DNA of 64,000 bases from UBA11574 sp963752565 (GCA_963752565.1 CAVVZC010000003.1:744001-808000); one strand, 5' to 3'; positions 44,936-53,214 are shown, counted from the stretch's first letter. Program-made: numbers and translations. Notes: a model not told the origin generated them from the letters alone.

Positions 44936-45074
44936 TTTCGAAATTTTACAAAAAGAGATTTCGAAATTTTTCTAAATTTGGCTGTATGGCAAATTTGTGT
45001 TCAAATGTGAAAAAGGTTAAGTAGCTAAATTTTTAGCAGTTATTTAGGCATAATGTAATGGCATACTTTATGCA
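44936..45074 (+). promoter_or_regulatory. Island enhancer-promoter site 6
   Basis: Units at 44936-44954 (TTTCGAAATTTTACAAAAA) and 44959-44977 (TTTCGAAATTTTTCTAAAT), 23 bp apart. Promoter TGGCATACTTTATGCA at 45059-45074, 100 bp from unit 2. Reads the small genes at 45189 and 45357 and amrS. Confidence 0.88.
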
Positions 45075-45188
45075 GCCAAGAAATTAAGAAAGAGAAGCAT
45101 AATGGTTCGATATTTTTTTGCAAATTCTCTGCTCCTGTTGATAAAACAAACCAGAAATCCTTCGTCTATTTATAAAAGGAGGATAACT

Positions 45189-45351
45189 ATGACAGAATTT
45201 CATAGAAGGCAATACAGCGATATGTGGCATTGGAGTAAAGGATGTTCCGATTATCCGACAGAAGGGGACGTCATCATCAGTCACACCAACCCTGATTATG
45301 GTTTTTGTGTGAGGAGTGCGAGGAAAAGGAGCCCTTAGAAAAAGACGAGTA
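45189..45351 (+). pseudogene. Small CxxC protein, frameshifted near its end
   Basis: Begins MTEFHRRQYSDMWHWSKGCS and continues SDYPTEGDVIISHTNPDYG. After a frame change at about 45300 (a T run) it reads FLCEECEEKEPLEKDE, which gives a CxxC pair and a normal acidic end, 53 residues in all. Ribosome-binding site AAAAGGAGG just before the ATG. First gene behind site 6. Possibly a small metal-binding or redox protein; not recognised by name. Confidence 0.65.
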
Positions 45352-45356
45352 AAAAG

Positions 45357-45509
45357 ATGATAAATTCCACGAAGAGATTGGACAAGATCTTCGAACCTTT
45401 TTCCAAATCAAGATGTCCAACGAATGATGAACAAGATTTTGTACCAGAACACCATCCGAAAAGAAGAAAGACGACACAACTACAAACAGATATGGGAACG
45501 ATGTTATGA
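45357..45509 (+). CDS. Small protein with SRCPxxDEQDF motif, 50 residues
   Basis: Begins MINSTKRLDKIFEPFSKSRC, continues PTNDEQDFVPEHHPKRRKTT and ends QLQTDMGTML. The segment SRCP-x2-DEQDF-x3-HPKRR recurs in damaged form at 33827 and 49709, and codon-level conservation in all three argues that it was translated. No strong ribosome-binding site; the start lies 6 bp after the previous gene's restored stop. The TGA at the end overlaps the amrS start. Function unknown. Confidence 0.55.
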   Translation: MINSTKRLDKIFEPFSKSRCPTNDEQDFVPEHHPKRRKTTQLQTDMGTML

Positions 45510-46562
45510 AGGAGGCCATGTTTTATGAATCCATGACTGAAAACAGGGTGCGCTGCAATCTTTGCTACCATCAGTGCAAGATCAAAGAGAGGAAAAGGGG
45601 TATTTGCGGTGTCAGGGAAAACCGAGGCGGAAAGCTTTACAGTCTCGTATACGGTAAGATCATTGCCGAACATATCGATCCCATAGAGAAAAAACCTTTA
45701 TTTAATTTCCTGCCCGGGTCAAGGGCGTTCTCCATTGGGACGGTGGGTTGCAACTTCCACTGCAAGCACTGTCAGAATTCTGATATCTCTCAGTATCCCC
45801 ATGAACACGGAGGCGAAATTATAGGCCAGGATCGTACACCCGATCAGATTGTCACCGCTGCAAAAGCTGCCGGTTGTGAAACGATTGCATACACATACAC
45901 CGAACCAACTATATTTTACGAATTTGCTTATGATACCGCTGTCCTGGCTCGAAAGGAAGAAATAAAAAACGTATTTGTGAGTAATGGCTATATAAGCGCC
46001 GAAGCCGCGCGGCAGATTGCGCCGTATTTAGATGCTATTAACATCGACTTAAAGGCATTTACGTAACAAATTTTACAAGGAGGTCTGTGGAGCGCGTCTC
46101 AATCCTGTGTTAGAAACGATCCGCCTGATGAAAGCGCTTGATGTATGGGTGGAAGTGACAACACTCATTATTCCCGGCTTAAATGATGGTGAGCAGGAAC
46201 TGCGTGACATCGCCCGTTTTGTGAAAAGCGTCGGCCCGGAAATACCATGGCATGTCAGCCAGTTTTATCCGGCATATAAGCTCCTGGACCGACCACCGAC
46301 GCCGGCTGCTGCCCTCCGCCGCGCTCGCGAAATCGGCATGGAAGAGGGTTTGCGCTATGTATACGAGGGCAACGTGCCAGGTGAAGGGGGCGAGAATACT
46401 CATTGCTATGCCTGTGGCGCCCTGCTCATTGATCGTTATGATCTAACATTAACACGAAATCGTTTACAGGATGGAAAGTGCCCTGGGTGCGGGGCGAAAA
46501 TTGATGGCCTCCTTCCTATAATCATTCCACCACCCAGACCGTGCAGTTGCGCGCATGATTGA
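45506..46562 (+). pseudogene. amrS: AmmeMemoRadiSam radical SAM enzyme AmrS, one frameshift
   Basis: The composite is about 350 residues. An N-terminal cysteine-rich part (VRCNLCYHQCKIKERKRGIC) is followed by the radical SAM motif CNFHCKHCQN (C-x3-C-x2-C), AYTYTEPTIFYEFAYD, NVFVSNGYISAEAARQI, and a C-terminal zinc-ribbon-like CYACGALL / CPGCGAK. The frame changes at about 46065, where one extra base turns FTNKFYKEVCGARLNP into a stop. The last residues run over the end of the convergent stress protein gene. Members work with AmmeMemoRadiSam proteins A and B, which are not in this window. Confidence 0.88.
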
Positions 46563-46992
46563 CAATCTTGCTGGAAACACTGCCAAAGAGGAACTCTTCA
46601 CTCCGTGAAATCCCCTGCCTGCCAACCACAATGGTGCTATATTCCGTCTCGTCCCGCTCTGCTAAAATACACTCCGCCATGGAAGGACAGTAACGAAGGG
46701 TGGAACGTACCGATACATCACCCGGGTCAAAGTCTTCACGTATCAACATTTGACGATAGTTCTCCAACATGACATCGACTTTCAGCTTATACTTGCTGAG
46801 CCATTTCTCTTTTTCAGTAGATGTGGGAAAGTAATCCTCTTCCGGTTGGCTGATGACATGCAGGATTAAGACTTTAAAGCCTTTTACGCCTTTCAAGAGC
46901 TGGCTCACATAGGAAACCGCCCGTCGGGCGTTTTCTGACTCGTCCACGGCAATCAGGATGTTCTTGTTATAAATTTTGTTCCTATCGATCAT
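46522..46992 (-). CDS. Universal stress protein, single UspA domain
   Basis: 156 residues. KNILIAVDESENARRAVSYV opens the fold and GRQGISRSEEFLFGSVSS is a good ATP loop. Its 3' end overlaps amrS tail to tail by about 40 bp. It follows the kinase-fold gene on the same strand, 53 bp away, and so is under the minus-strand promoter at 48220. Confidence 0.9.
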   Translation of the reverse strand: MIDRNKIYNKNILIAVDESENARRAVSYVSQLLKGVKGFKVLILHVISQPEEDYFPTSTEKEKWLSKYKLKVDVMLENYRQMLIREDFDPGDVSVRSTLRYCPSMAECILAERDETEYSTIVVGRQGISRSEEFLFGSVSSKIVNHARNCTVWVVE

Positions 46993-47045
46993 GCATTGGC
47001 CTCCTTAATCCAAAGTTTTTTTGGGGTAAATATTCACCGAAACAC

Positions 47046-48014
47046 TCAGGTCAACGTTTTGAATTCTTTCAAATCATCCAGCAATTGTGTTGTGTTTTCA
47101 TAAAACCAATTGGCCCCTTTAGAAAAATGCATCAACACCCGGTTGAGGGATTCGGGTATGTAAGGGTAAATCTTTTTGAGATTGGCAACGCGGTTGTTAA
47201 ACACGATATTCACATCTTCTTCCCGTAGCCCACCCAGAGCAGGATGATCCTGATTCTTTAGATCCAGCAGCAGCACATCCCCCATGCCCACCAAAAATAC
47301 CAAAACATTACCCAGACCAAAAAGATCGTAACCGTATATGTTTTCCCGATGGCGATAGTTAAAATCAAAATCAATCCAGCGGTACCGCCCGCTATCACGG
47401 TCGATCAATATATGGTCGCGCCGAATATCTCCATGTTTTTCAGCATATTGGTGGAGAAAGCGGATCGCCTCGATACATTCCATAAAATTACGTAGAATGT
47501 CGGGGAATAAATTGTAAAAATAGGTGTGGTGATCCATCTGTAAACTTTCGATATAAGCATGCAGGGATTTCCCAAATATATAATCAAGCACGCGAACGAT
47601 ATTACCTTTTTTATCCTCGATTGAATATCCATGCATGAAGTTCCTATGACCGGCGATCACATCCAATATACGGGCCTCCTTTTTGGGGCTGCGAAAACAC
47701 TCAAATTCGATTCCCCCGATCCGGGTTCTAAACGTTTCATAAAAGACAAGCTTGAGGATTTTCAGGCTACCGGTTTTAAGATCGATGGCACGTTTTACCC
47801 AAAATTTAACTTCATCATCCAGCCCAAAACGCCCCTCCTTGGCATTATGACGAATAAGATAAGGTTTGCTGTTTAAAACGACGACATCGTTATATTCAAT
47901 TTTAAAAAAGTCCGTGGTGTCCGAATGAATTCTTAAAGGACGGTGGCTCTGGGATGGGGCAAGCCATCGGGAAGCCATTTGCCGGAGGTTCTTTTGAGAT
48001 AGGATTGCTGTCAT
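47046..48014 (-). CDS. Protein-kinase-fold protein
   Basis: 322 residues. The catalytic loop KHGDIRRDHILIDRDSGRYR and the metal-binding DFDFNYRHRENIYGYDLFGLG correspond to HRD and DFG with changes (HGD, DFD). This is closest to eukaryotic-like Ser/Thr and aminoglycoside kinase folds. The upstream lobe has KIEYNDVVVLNSKPYLIRHN and EARILDVIAGHRNFMHGYSI. The target is unknown. First gene behind the minus-strand promoter at 48220, followed by a universal stress protein that could be a partner or target (inference). Confidence 0.75.
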   Translation of the reverse strand: MTAILSQKNLRQMASRWLAPSQSHRPLRIHSDTTDFFKIEYNDVVVLNSKPYLIRHNAKEGRFGLDDEVKFWVKRAIDLKTGSLKILKLVFYETFRTRIGGIEFECFRSPKKEARILDVIAGHRNFMHGYSIEDKKGNIVRVLDYIFGKSLHAYIESLQMDHHTYFYNLFPDILRNFMECIEAIRFLHQYAEKHGDIRRDHILIDRDSGRYRWIDFDFNYRHRENIYGYDLFGLGNVLVFLVGMGDVLLLDLKNQDHPALGGLREEDVNIVFNNRVANLKKIYPYIPESLNRVLMHFSKGANWFYENTTQLLDDLKEFKTLT

Positions 48015-48204
48015 TTTATCCTGATTCTGTATTCAATGATGAATAATATAGTAGCTCCAGAGATGATTCCTGAAACAACACCTGATGATTTTGTCAATTG
48101 TTGACCGGATTCCTCCCGGCAAGCCCGGTCCTTTAGGACGAGGAACTGCATAGTCTCATCAAAAATCCAAATAACGCCTTTTTCTAATTCGTCAATTATT
48201 AATG

Positions 48205-48220
48205 AGCATAAAGTGTGCCA
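48205..48220 (-). promoter_or_regulatory. Sigma-54 promoter TGGCACACTTTATGCT, divergent from site 7
   Basis: On the minus strand from 48220 to 48205, identical to the promoter of site 5. The proximal enhancer unit, read on the minus strand from 48378, starts 158 bp upstream, the same long spacing as the plus promoter of site 3. It reads the kinase-fold gene at 48014 and the stress protein gene at 46992. Confidence 0.8.
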
Positions 48221-48360
48221 TAAAAATAAAAATTCGTTACTATCTGTTACAAAGTTTCCGGATTGCACTGAAGTTAATCGATTATCTTAACTTTATTTGT
48301 TGATGGTCTCCTTCCATACTTATACTTGTCTACTCACTCAATCTGAGATGATGTGTTCGA

Positions 48361-48500
48361 TTTCGAAATATTTCGAAATGAGAATTAGAAATTTTTCTAA
48401 CTTTTGCTGTGTTACAGAGTTATTTGAAACAATCAATTATGACAACTTATTGAAAAAATAGTTTAAATTGAGGTTATGAATTTGTGGCATACTTCATGCT
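48361..48500 (+). promoter_or_regulatory. Island enhancer-promoter site 7, shared by divergent promoters
   Basis: Unit 1 at 48360-48379 is a perfect 20-bp palindrome, ATTTCGAAATATTTCGAAAT. Unit 2 is ATTAGAAATTTTTCTAACT at 48384-48402, 23 bp away. Plus promoter TGGCATACTTCATGCT at 48485-48500, 101 bp from unit 2. The minus promoter at 48220 uses the same pair from the other side. Confidence 0.88.
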
Positions 48501-48574
48501 ACTGAAAGGTTTAGAAAAGATAATACCATATGGTTATTCAATATCTTTATCTTCATTTAAAGGAGGTAAATAAA

Positions 48575-48796
48575 ATGCCCAGAGGCGATGGAACAGGCCC
48601 AAGGGGCCGGGGACCGGGCACGGGAAGCGGCATGGGCTCACGTAGAGGAAGCCGCGGTCGTGGTGGTGGTTTTGGTGCCGGCCCTGGCGGATACTGTATT
48701 TGTTCGAAGTGTGGAGAACAAGTAGCTCACCAATTGGGGACTCCCTGCTATGAGCAGCATTGTCCCAAATGTGGAGCCGTCATGACACGGGAATAG
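48575..48796 (+). CDS. Gly/Arg-rich small protein with zinc-ribbon cysteines
   Basis: 73 residues from the ATG at 48575, which has the site AAAGGAGG. The first half is low-complexity (PRGDGTGPRGRGPGTGSGMG, RRGSRGRGGG) and the second is YCICSKCGEQVAHQLGTPCY followed by CPKCGAVMTRE, two CxxC pairs that should bind zinc or iron. The Gly/Met/Arg part resembles the tail of the NifX protein at 39753. First gene behind site 7. Probably Fe-S or zinc binding; function unknown. Confidence 0.75.
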   Translation: MPRGDGTGPRGRGPGTGSGMGSRRGSRGRGGGFGAGPGGYCICSKCGEQVAHQLGTPCYEQHCPKCGAVMTRE

Positions 48797-48906
48797 ATCT
48801 TCTTTTGAAGAATAGCCCTTCAGCTTTATTGTCGTGGGATTGGAAGAGATTCTTTAGATTTCTTCACACATTAGAAAAAACAATAAAAGAACAGGGGATA
48901 AATGAA

Positions 48907-49152
48907 ATGGAAAAAGAACAAGAAAAATATGCATGCGCACTTTGTGGCTACACGGCGGACGGCAAGTTTGTGGGAGATATCTGCCCTGAATGCGGTTTGA
49001 CCTACTGGAAATGTTCAAAGTGTGGATTTCTCATTACAGCTGGAAAGCCACCGGAAGTTTGCCCTGAATGTGGCGAAAAGTGTGATTTCATCGATGTCAC
49101 CTGCTACACTCCGGAGTGTGGAGGCCCTGGGCATATTGATCCACGTTTGTAG
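48907..49152 (+). CDS. Rubredoxin/rubrerythrin-like zinc-ribbon protein
   Basis: 81 residues from the ATG at 48907. Three CxxC pairs: YACALCGYTADGKFVGDICP, WKCSKCGFLITAGKPPEVCP and ECGEKCDFIDVTCYTPECGG, then PGHIDPRL. The first is rubredoxin-like (Y-x-C-x2-CGY ... GD-x-CPEC). It may carry one electron or bind zinc. It could serve the superoxide reductase at 42201. Second gene behind site 7. Confidence 0.82.
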   Translation: MEKEQEKYACALCGYTADGKFVGDICPECGLTYWKCSKCGFLITAGKPPEVCPECGEKCDFIDVTCYTPECGGPGHIDPRL

Positions 49153-49221
49153 CGAGAAAAGTTTGAGAGGTATGAAATTTATAAATTATCCAAACAGAAA
49201 AAGATTAAGGAGGTTAACGCT

Positions 49222-49674
49222 ATGATAGAAATAAAAAAGATTCTCTTCCCATTGGATTTGACAGAAAATTCGTCGAAGATCTTGCCTTATGTATTGTCGA
49301 TTTCTGAGAAATACAACAGTATCATTTACCTGATACATGTAGTGCAGGACCTTAATAAATGGGGTAAGCTCTATGTCCCCCATCCTTCGATGGATAAATT
49401 CCAGGAAGAAGCCATTGAGGTTGCTAAGAAGGCCATGGACACAGTTTGTGAAAATCAATTGAAAAGCTGCCCCAATTTTCAAAAGAGGGTTGTTTCCGGA
49501 GACACTGTCGATGAAATTCTAAAGGTCATTGAATCCGAAGATATAGACCTGTTGATTATGGGGACACACGGTCGTAAAGGATTGGAGCACACGATATTTG
49601 GGAGTGTGGCGGAAAAAGTGGTGAAGAAATCACCCGCTCCTGTGTTGGTTATTAATCCTTATAAGGTCAGATGA
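49222..49674 (+). CDS. Universal stress protein, single UspA domain
   Basis: 150 residues. KKILFPLDLTENSSKILPYV opens the fold and GTHGRKGLEHTIFGSVAE is a perfect ATP loop. Paralogue of 42620 with the same ending NPYK. Ribosome-binding site AAGGAGG. Third gene behind site 7. Confidence 0.92.
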   Translation: MIEIKKILFPLDLTENSSKILPYVLSISEKYNSIIYLIHVVQDLNKWGKLYVPHPSMDKFQEEAIEVAKKAMDTVCENQLKSCPNFQKRVVSGDTVDEILKVIESEDIDLLIMGTHGRKGLEHTIFGSVAEKVVKKSPAPVLVINPYKVR

Positions 49675-49708
49675 GTTTATATTTTTTGTCAGGAAGATCG
49701 TTTATCCA

Positions 49709-49777
49709 GATGTCCGGCGATTGATGACCAAGATTTTGAAGAGAAACGCCATCCAAAGAAGAGGAGCGACATGGCTA
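49709..49777 (+). repeat. Third copy of the SRCPxxDEQDF segment
   Basis: In the frame starting near 49709 it reads SRCPAIDDQDFEEKRHPKKR, the same motif as at 33827 and 45409. It has no start codon of its own and its frame runs on through the enhancer of site 8, so it is a remnant. All three copies lie within 100-1000 bp of an island operon end. Confidence 0.55.
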
Positions 49778-49789
49778 CAATATGTTCGA

Positions 49790-49928
49790 TTTCGAAATCT
49801 TGTGAAAAGTGTTGCCAAAAATTTTCTAAATTGGTTGTATGGCAGAATTGTTTACAATCGCCAAGATTGTCATGAAGTTATGTGGGAACAGATTGAATTT
49901 TACAATGATCTTATTGAAGCTCATTGCA
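49790..49928 (+). promoter_or_regulatory. Island enhancer site 8 with a degenerate sigma-54 promoter
   Basis: Units at 49790-49808 (TTTCGAAATCTTGTGAAAA) and 49813-49831 (TGCCAAAAATTTTCTAAAT), 23 bp apart. At the expected place, 100 bp from unit 2, lies ATTGAAGCTCATTGCA (49913-49928): the -12 part TTGCA is intact but the -24 GG is TT. It is probably weak or dead. The gene at 49991 follows at the right distance. Confidence 0.6.
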
Positions 49929-49990
49929 TATAGTGGAGATCCCGTTTCAACAGGGCTGCAGGGAGCATCAATTCGGAATGTGAATTAAAA

Positions 49991-51568
49991 ATGGAAATCC
50001 AACAACAGACAAAACTCTTTCAGGCCATGGAGAATCCGAATTTTTACCCTCATCCCGCGAGTCGCATCGAACAGCGAGAAACGCACATTTCTAAAGTCTT
50101 TCTTACCGGCGATTATGTATACAAGATCAAAAAACCCGTCAACCTGGAATTTCTCGATTACACTACCCTGGAAAAGCGTCGAGATTATTGCCGTCAGGAA
50201 GTTATCCTGAATCGTCGCCTGACACACAATGTTTATCTTGATGTTGTCGCCATCACCTTAAAAGACGGCGAGTATTTTATGGAAGGGTCGGGCAATCCCG
50301 TTGAATATGCTGTTAAAATGCGTCAACTTCCTGATAATCGTTCCATGGTCAATCTGTTGAAAAAAACAAAAATTGACAGAAAGGACATTGAGGATCTTGC
50401 TTTAATTCTATCTAATTTTTATAGTCAAGGTTCTTCCTATAGCCAAGTCCATTCCTCCGGGGCATGGAAAAACATTCAGGCGAATTGTGAGGAAAATTTC
50501 AAACAGACGATGGCATTCGCCGGGGAAATGCTTGATAAACGAATATTTCAAATTATTCAATCCGCTACACTCTCTTTTTTGCGCAGACGAAAAGAGCTTT
50601 TTGACCATCGGAGTGAAAGTGGAAAAATTCGGGACTGCCACGGTGATCTGAGAACCGGCCATATCTATTTTGCCGATGATGGGATTCAGATCATTGACTG
50701 CATCGAATTTAATGATCGTTTCAGATATCATGATATCGCGTCAGATATAGCATTTTTAGCAATGGATCTCGATTACGAGGGTTTTCCACAGATTGCTAGC
50801 CATTTTTTAAATGCCTATGTTAAATACTCAAAAGATCAGGATGTATTTGTTCTAATCGATTTTTACAAATGTTATAGAGCTTTTGTGCGGTGCAAAGTAA
50901 ATTGCATGCGTCTTCAGGAAGGTGGCTTAACCGAACAAAATAAAAGGAAGCTCCTTAAAGAGACCATGAAGTATTTAGACCTTGCTTACCAGTATGCTGT
51001 GAAGTTCACACGTCCCACACTATGGGTGGTGTGTGGTATGCCGGGCTCAGGTAAGAGTACGATTTCAAAAGAACTTTCTAGGGTATTTGGAATAAAAATA
51101 TTGAATTCAGATGTGATTCGTAAGGAATTGTTCGAAATGAAGCCTGTTGATTCATCGGACGTGCCAATTGAAGAAGGTATTTATTCAAAAAACGCCAGTG
51201 GGATTACATACGGCAAACTCCTACTATTGGCCCAGGAAGAGATTGAAAAGGGAAATTCTGTTATTTTGGATGCAACATACGCTAATGAGCATCATCGTGA
51301 TGAAGTTTTACGCATGGCAAGCGATAAGGACATTAACATCATCTTTGTAGAATGTGTATTAAAAGAAAAGTTGCTAAAAGAGCGCCTGTCGAATCGAAAG
51401 ACTGGATTTCAGATTTCCGATGCACGTCTACACCATTTTGAATACTTCAAAGAGAAATTTAAGCCGTTTAATAAAGTAGGTGATACAATGCATATTTGTG
51501 TTAATACTGAAAAGACACTGGAAAAGTGCATGCAGCAGATTCTTGGCAAGGATTATATAGTCGCTTAA
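49991..51568 (+). CDS. Bifunctional aminoglycoside-phosphotransferase-like / AAA_33 kinase protein
   Basis: 525 residues with two parts. Residues about 1-335 have the aminoglycoside phosphotransferase (kinase) fold: HISKVFLTGDYVYKIKKPVN, RDCHGDLRTGHIYFADDGIQ with the catalytic Asp, and IIDCIEFNDRFRYHDIASDI for metal binding. Residues about 340-525 are a P-loop kinase, VVCGMPGSGKSTISKELSRV with Walker A, SVILDATYANEHHRDEVLRM, and ERLSNRKTG. Such fusions are found in many bacteria; the substrate is unknown, and the small-molecule or nucleotide kinase role is inferred. First gene behind site 8. Confidence 0.85.
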   Translation: MEIQQQTKLFQAMENPNFYPHPASRIEQRETHISKVFLTGDYVYKIKKPVNLEFLDYTTLEKRRDYCRQEVILNRRLTHNVYLDVVAITLKDGEYFMEGSGNPVEYAVKMRQLPDNRSMVNLLKKTKIDRKDIEDLALILSNFYSQGSSYSQVHSSGAWKNIQANCEENFKQTMAFAGEMLDKRIFQIIQSATLSFLRRRKELFDHRSESGKIRDCHGDLRTGHIYFADDGIQIIDCIEFNDRFRYHDIASDIAFLAMDLDYEGFPQIASHFLNAYVKYSKDQDVFVLIDFYKCYRAFVRCKVNCMRLQEGGLTEQNKRKLLKETMKYLDLAYQYAVKFTRPTLWVVCGMPGSGKSTISKELSRVFGIKILNSDVIRKELFEMKPVDSSDVPIEEGIYSKNASGITYGKLLLLAQEEIEKGNSVILDATYANEHHRDEVLRMASDKDINIIFVECVLKEKLLKERLSNRKTGFQISDARLHHFEYFKEKFKPFNKVGDTMHICVNTEKTLEKCMQQILGKDYIVA

Positions 51569-51609
51569 GGGTCATAGTCTTACAACTTATGGCCGAAAAG
51601 GAGAATAAA

Positions 51610-52597
51610 ATGTTTAAAAAAATATTGGCGGCAACAGATTTGGTAACAATTTGTGATGCGTCGGTTTTAACAGCTGCACAAATTGCTAAACAAAACAATG
51701 CAAAATTACACATTCTTCATGTGTTGGAATCCGCCTCTGCCGAGGATCGTCATCTTATTAAGCATTTTATAACAGGAAAAGATATTATTACCAGTGCAGA
51801 TTACGAGAAAACCGTTAGGGAAGAAATAAATAAAGTATATATCGGAGTTTTGAAACCTTCTGTTAATTATGAAATCAGAGTAACTTCCGGTTTCCCCTGG
51901 GAGGAAATCTTGAGATGGACAAGAGAGGCAGGTGCAGATCTGATGGTGTTAGGCCCCCATTCTACAAGGGCTGAAGAGAAAGGTGTGGTTAGAATAGTCG
52001 GAAAGATTGGCAGCACTGTAGAAGGTGTTATCATGCATGAAAATTGTCCGGTATTAATTGTTAACCCGTCAATCCAAAAGGAAAGCTTGAAGTTTAAAAG
52101 GATTTTGGTGGGTATCGACTTCTCAAAATCCTGTGAATGTGCATTATGTTTTGCAGTAAAATTAGCTCAGAAATACGGTTCAAAACTTTTTCCATTTCAC
52201 ATGATACCCGTCCCTCCGCTACCCAAATACTCCAGGGCTGATTATGAGGCAGATACTGATACGGCGAAAAAAAGACTCAAAGAATTTTGCCGTGAGTTCC
52301 TCGAGAGAGACAGATCATGAATATATTGTTTGGGGAGGTGCGTTGCCCCATCTGGAAATATTAAAGTGCGCCGAAAAAAAAGATGCGGATCTGATTGCAA
52401 TGGGGTCTCATACAAAAGAAAAGGCCGGAAAATGGTATGCCGGGAGTGTGGTGGAACGCGTTAGCTTCCGGTCAAAATGTGCAGTCGTCGTCGTCACCGA
52501 TCCTGAAGTTTTATTAACATGGGAAGACAGTTTAACAAAAAGAATACAGGCAAAAAAGGATTCGGACAGGTCAATCCGTGTTTTTACCAAGAAATGA
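51610..52597 (+). pseudogene. Universal stress protein, tandem UspA domains, one frameshift
   Basis: The composite is about 325 residues from the ATG at 51610 (site AAAGGAG). Domain 1 starts MFKKILAATDLVTICDASVL and domain 2 FKRILVGIDFSKSCECALCF. A frame change near 52310 leads to YIVWGGALPHLEILKCAEKK and GSHTKEKAGKWYAGSVVERV, which completes domain 2. It is a paralogue of 13977 with the same two-domain layout and lacks a clean ATP loop in domain 1. Follows the bifunctional kinase after 42 bp. Confidence 0.85.
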
Positions 52598-52788
52598 TGT
52601 ATAATCTCTATAATTCATGAATTTTGAAGCATATGATATGAAAGCTGAATTAGGCTTTAAGAAAACAATCAATGATTGATTAACAAAAGATCTCTCTCTT
52701 TCTATTTCGTAATTTCTTAATAACCACCCTATAACTTTCTATCCCCAGCAACTATTGTCCCTATGTTTATTCTTTATTGATCCTTCAA

Positions 52789-52928
52789 ATTCGCAATATT
52801 TCTAAAAGAAATATCGTAATTATTCTAAACATAGCCGCAAAATATGAACTACTATCACATCTTAAAAACCAATCTATTTGAAATAACATCACTTATTAGC
52901 ATTAGCTCCTTGTGGCATGTTTTATGCT
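52789..52928 (+). promoter_or_regulatory. Island enhancer-promoter site 9
   Basis: Units at 52789-52807 (ATTCGCAATATTTCTAAAA) and 52812-52830 (TATCGTAATTATTCTAAAC), 23 bp apart and the most diverged pair. Promoter TGGCATGTTTTATGCT at 52913-52928, 101 bp from unit 2. Reads the truncated MinD-like gene, the CBS-ACT protein and a receiver. Nothing else is seen in 52598-52975. Confidence 0.82.
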
Positions 52929-52975
52929 AAAGATATGCTACAGAATAGAAAATAACAACAGGAGATCAGTTAAGA

Positions 52976-53214
52976 TGAATATAACAGTTGCCATCGGCAA
53001 AGGCGGAACAGGTAAAACAACGTTTGCAGTCAACTTAGCCTATGCTTTGGCTGATCGCGGAAAAACGGTCCGGCTCATGGATTGCGATGTCGAGGAACCA
53101 AACGCGCATTTGTTTGTTCGGCCGCGGTTCACCCAAGAAGAGTCCGTAACCGTCCATCCTCTGATTAATGCTGCACACCAAGCGTTAGGGAAATTAAGGG
53201 CGGCCACAAAGTAA
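52976..53214 (+). pseudogene. Truncated MinD-like ATPase
   Basis: MNITVAIGKGGTGKTTFAVN, then LMDCDVEEPNAHLFVRPRFT, a proper deviant Walker A and the DCDVEEPN motif. After TQEESVTV the sequence changes to HPLINAAHQALGKLRAATK and stops at 79 residues, against about 285 in the family; the ferredoxin insert and the second half are lost. The last segment may be what is left of the family's C-terminal helix after an internal deletion. Second such truncation, after 41583. Confidence 0.75.

Noticed and set aside
48011..48268. 85-residue minus-strand frame before the kinase-fold gene
   Set aside because: Its 5' part lies upstream of the mapped minus-strand promoter (48220-48205), it has no recognisable domain, and it appears to be leader sequence.
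49721..49933. 70-residue plus-strand frame
   Set aside because: It runs through the enhancer and the degenerate promoter of site 8 and has no recognisable product.
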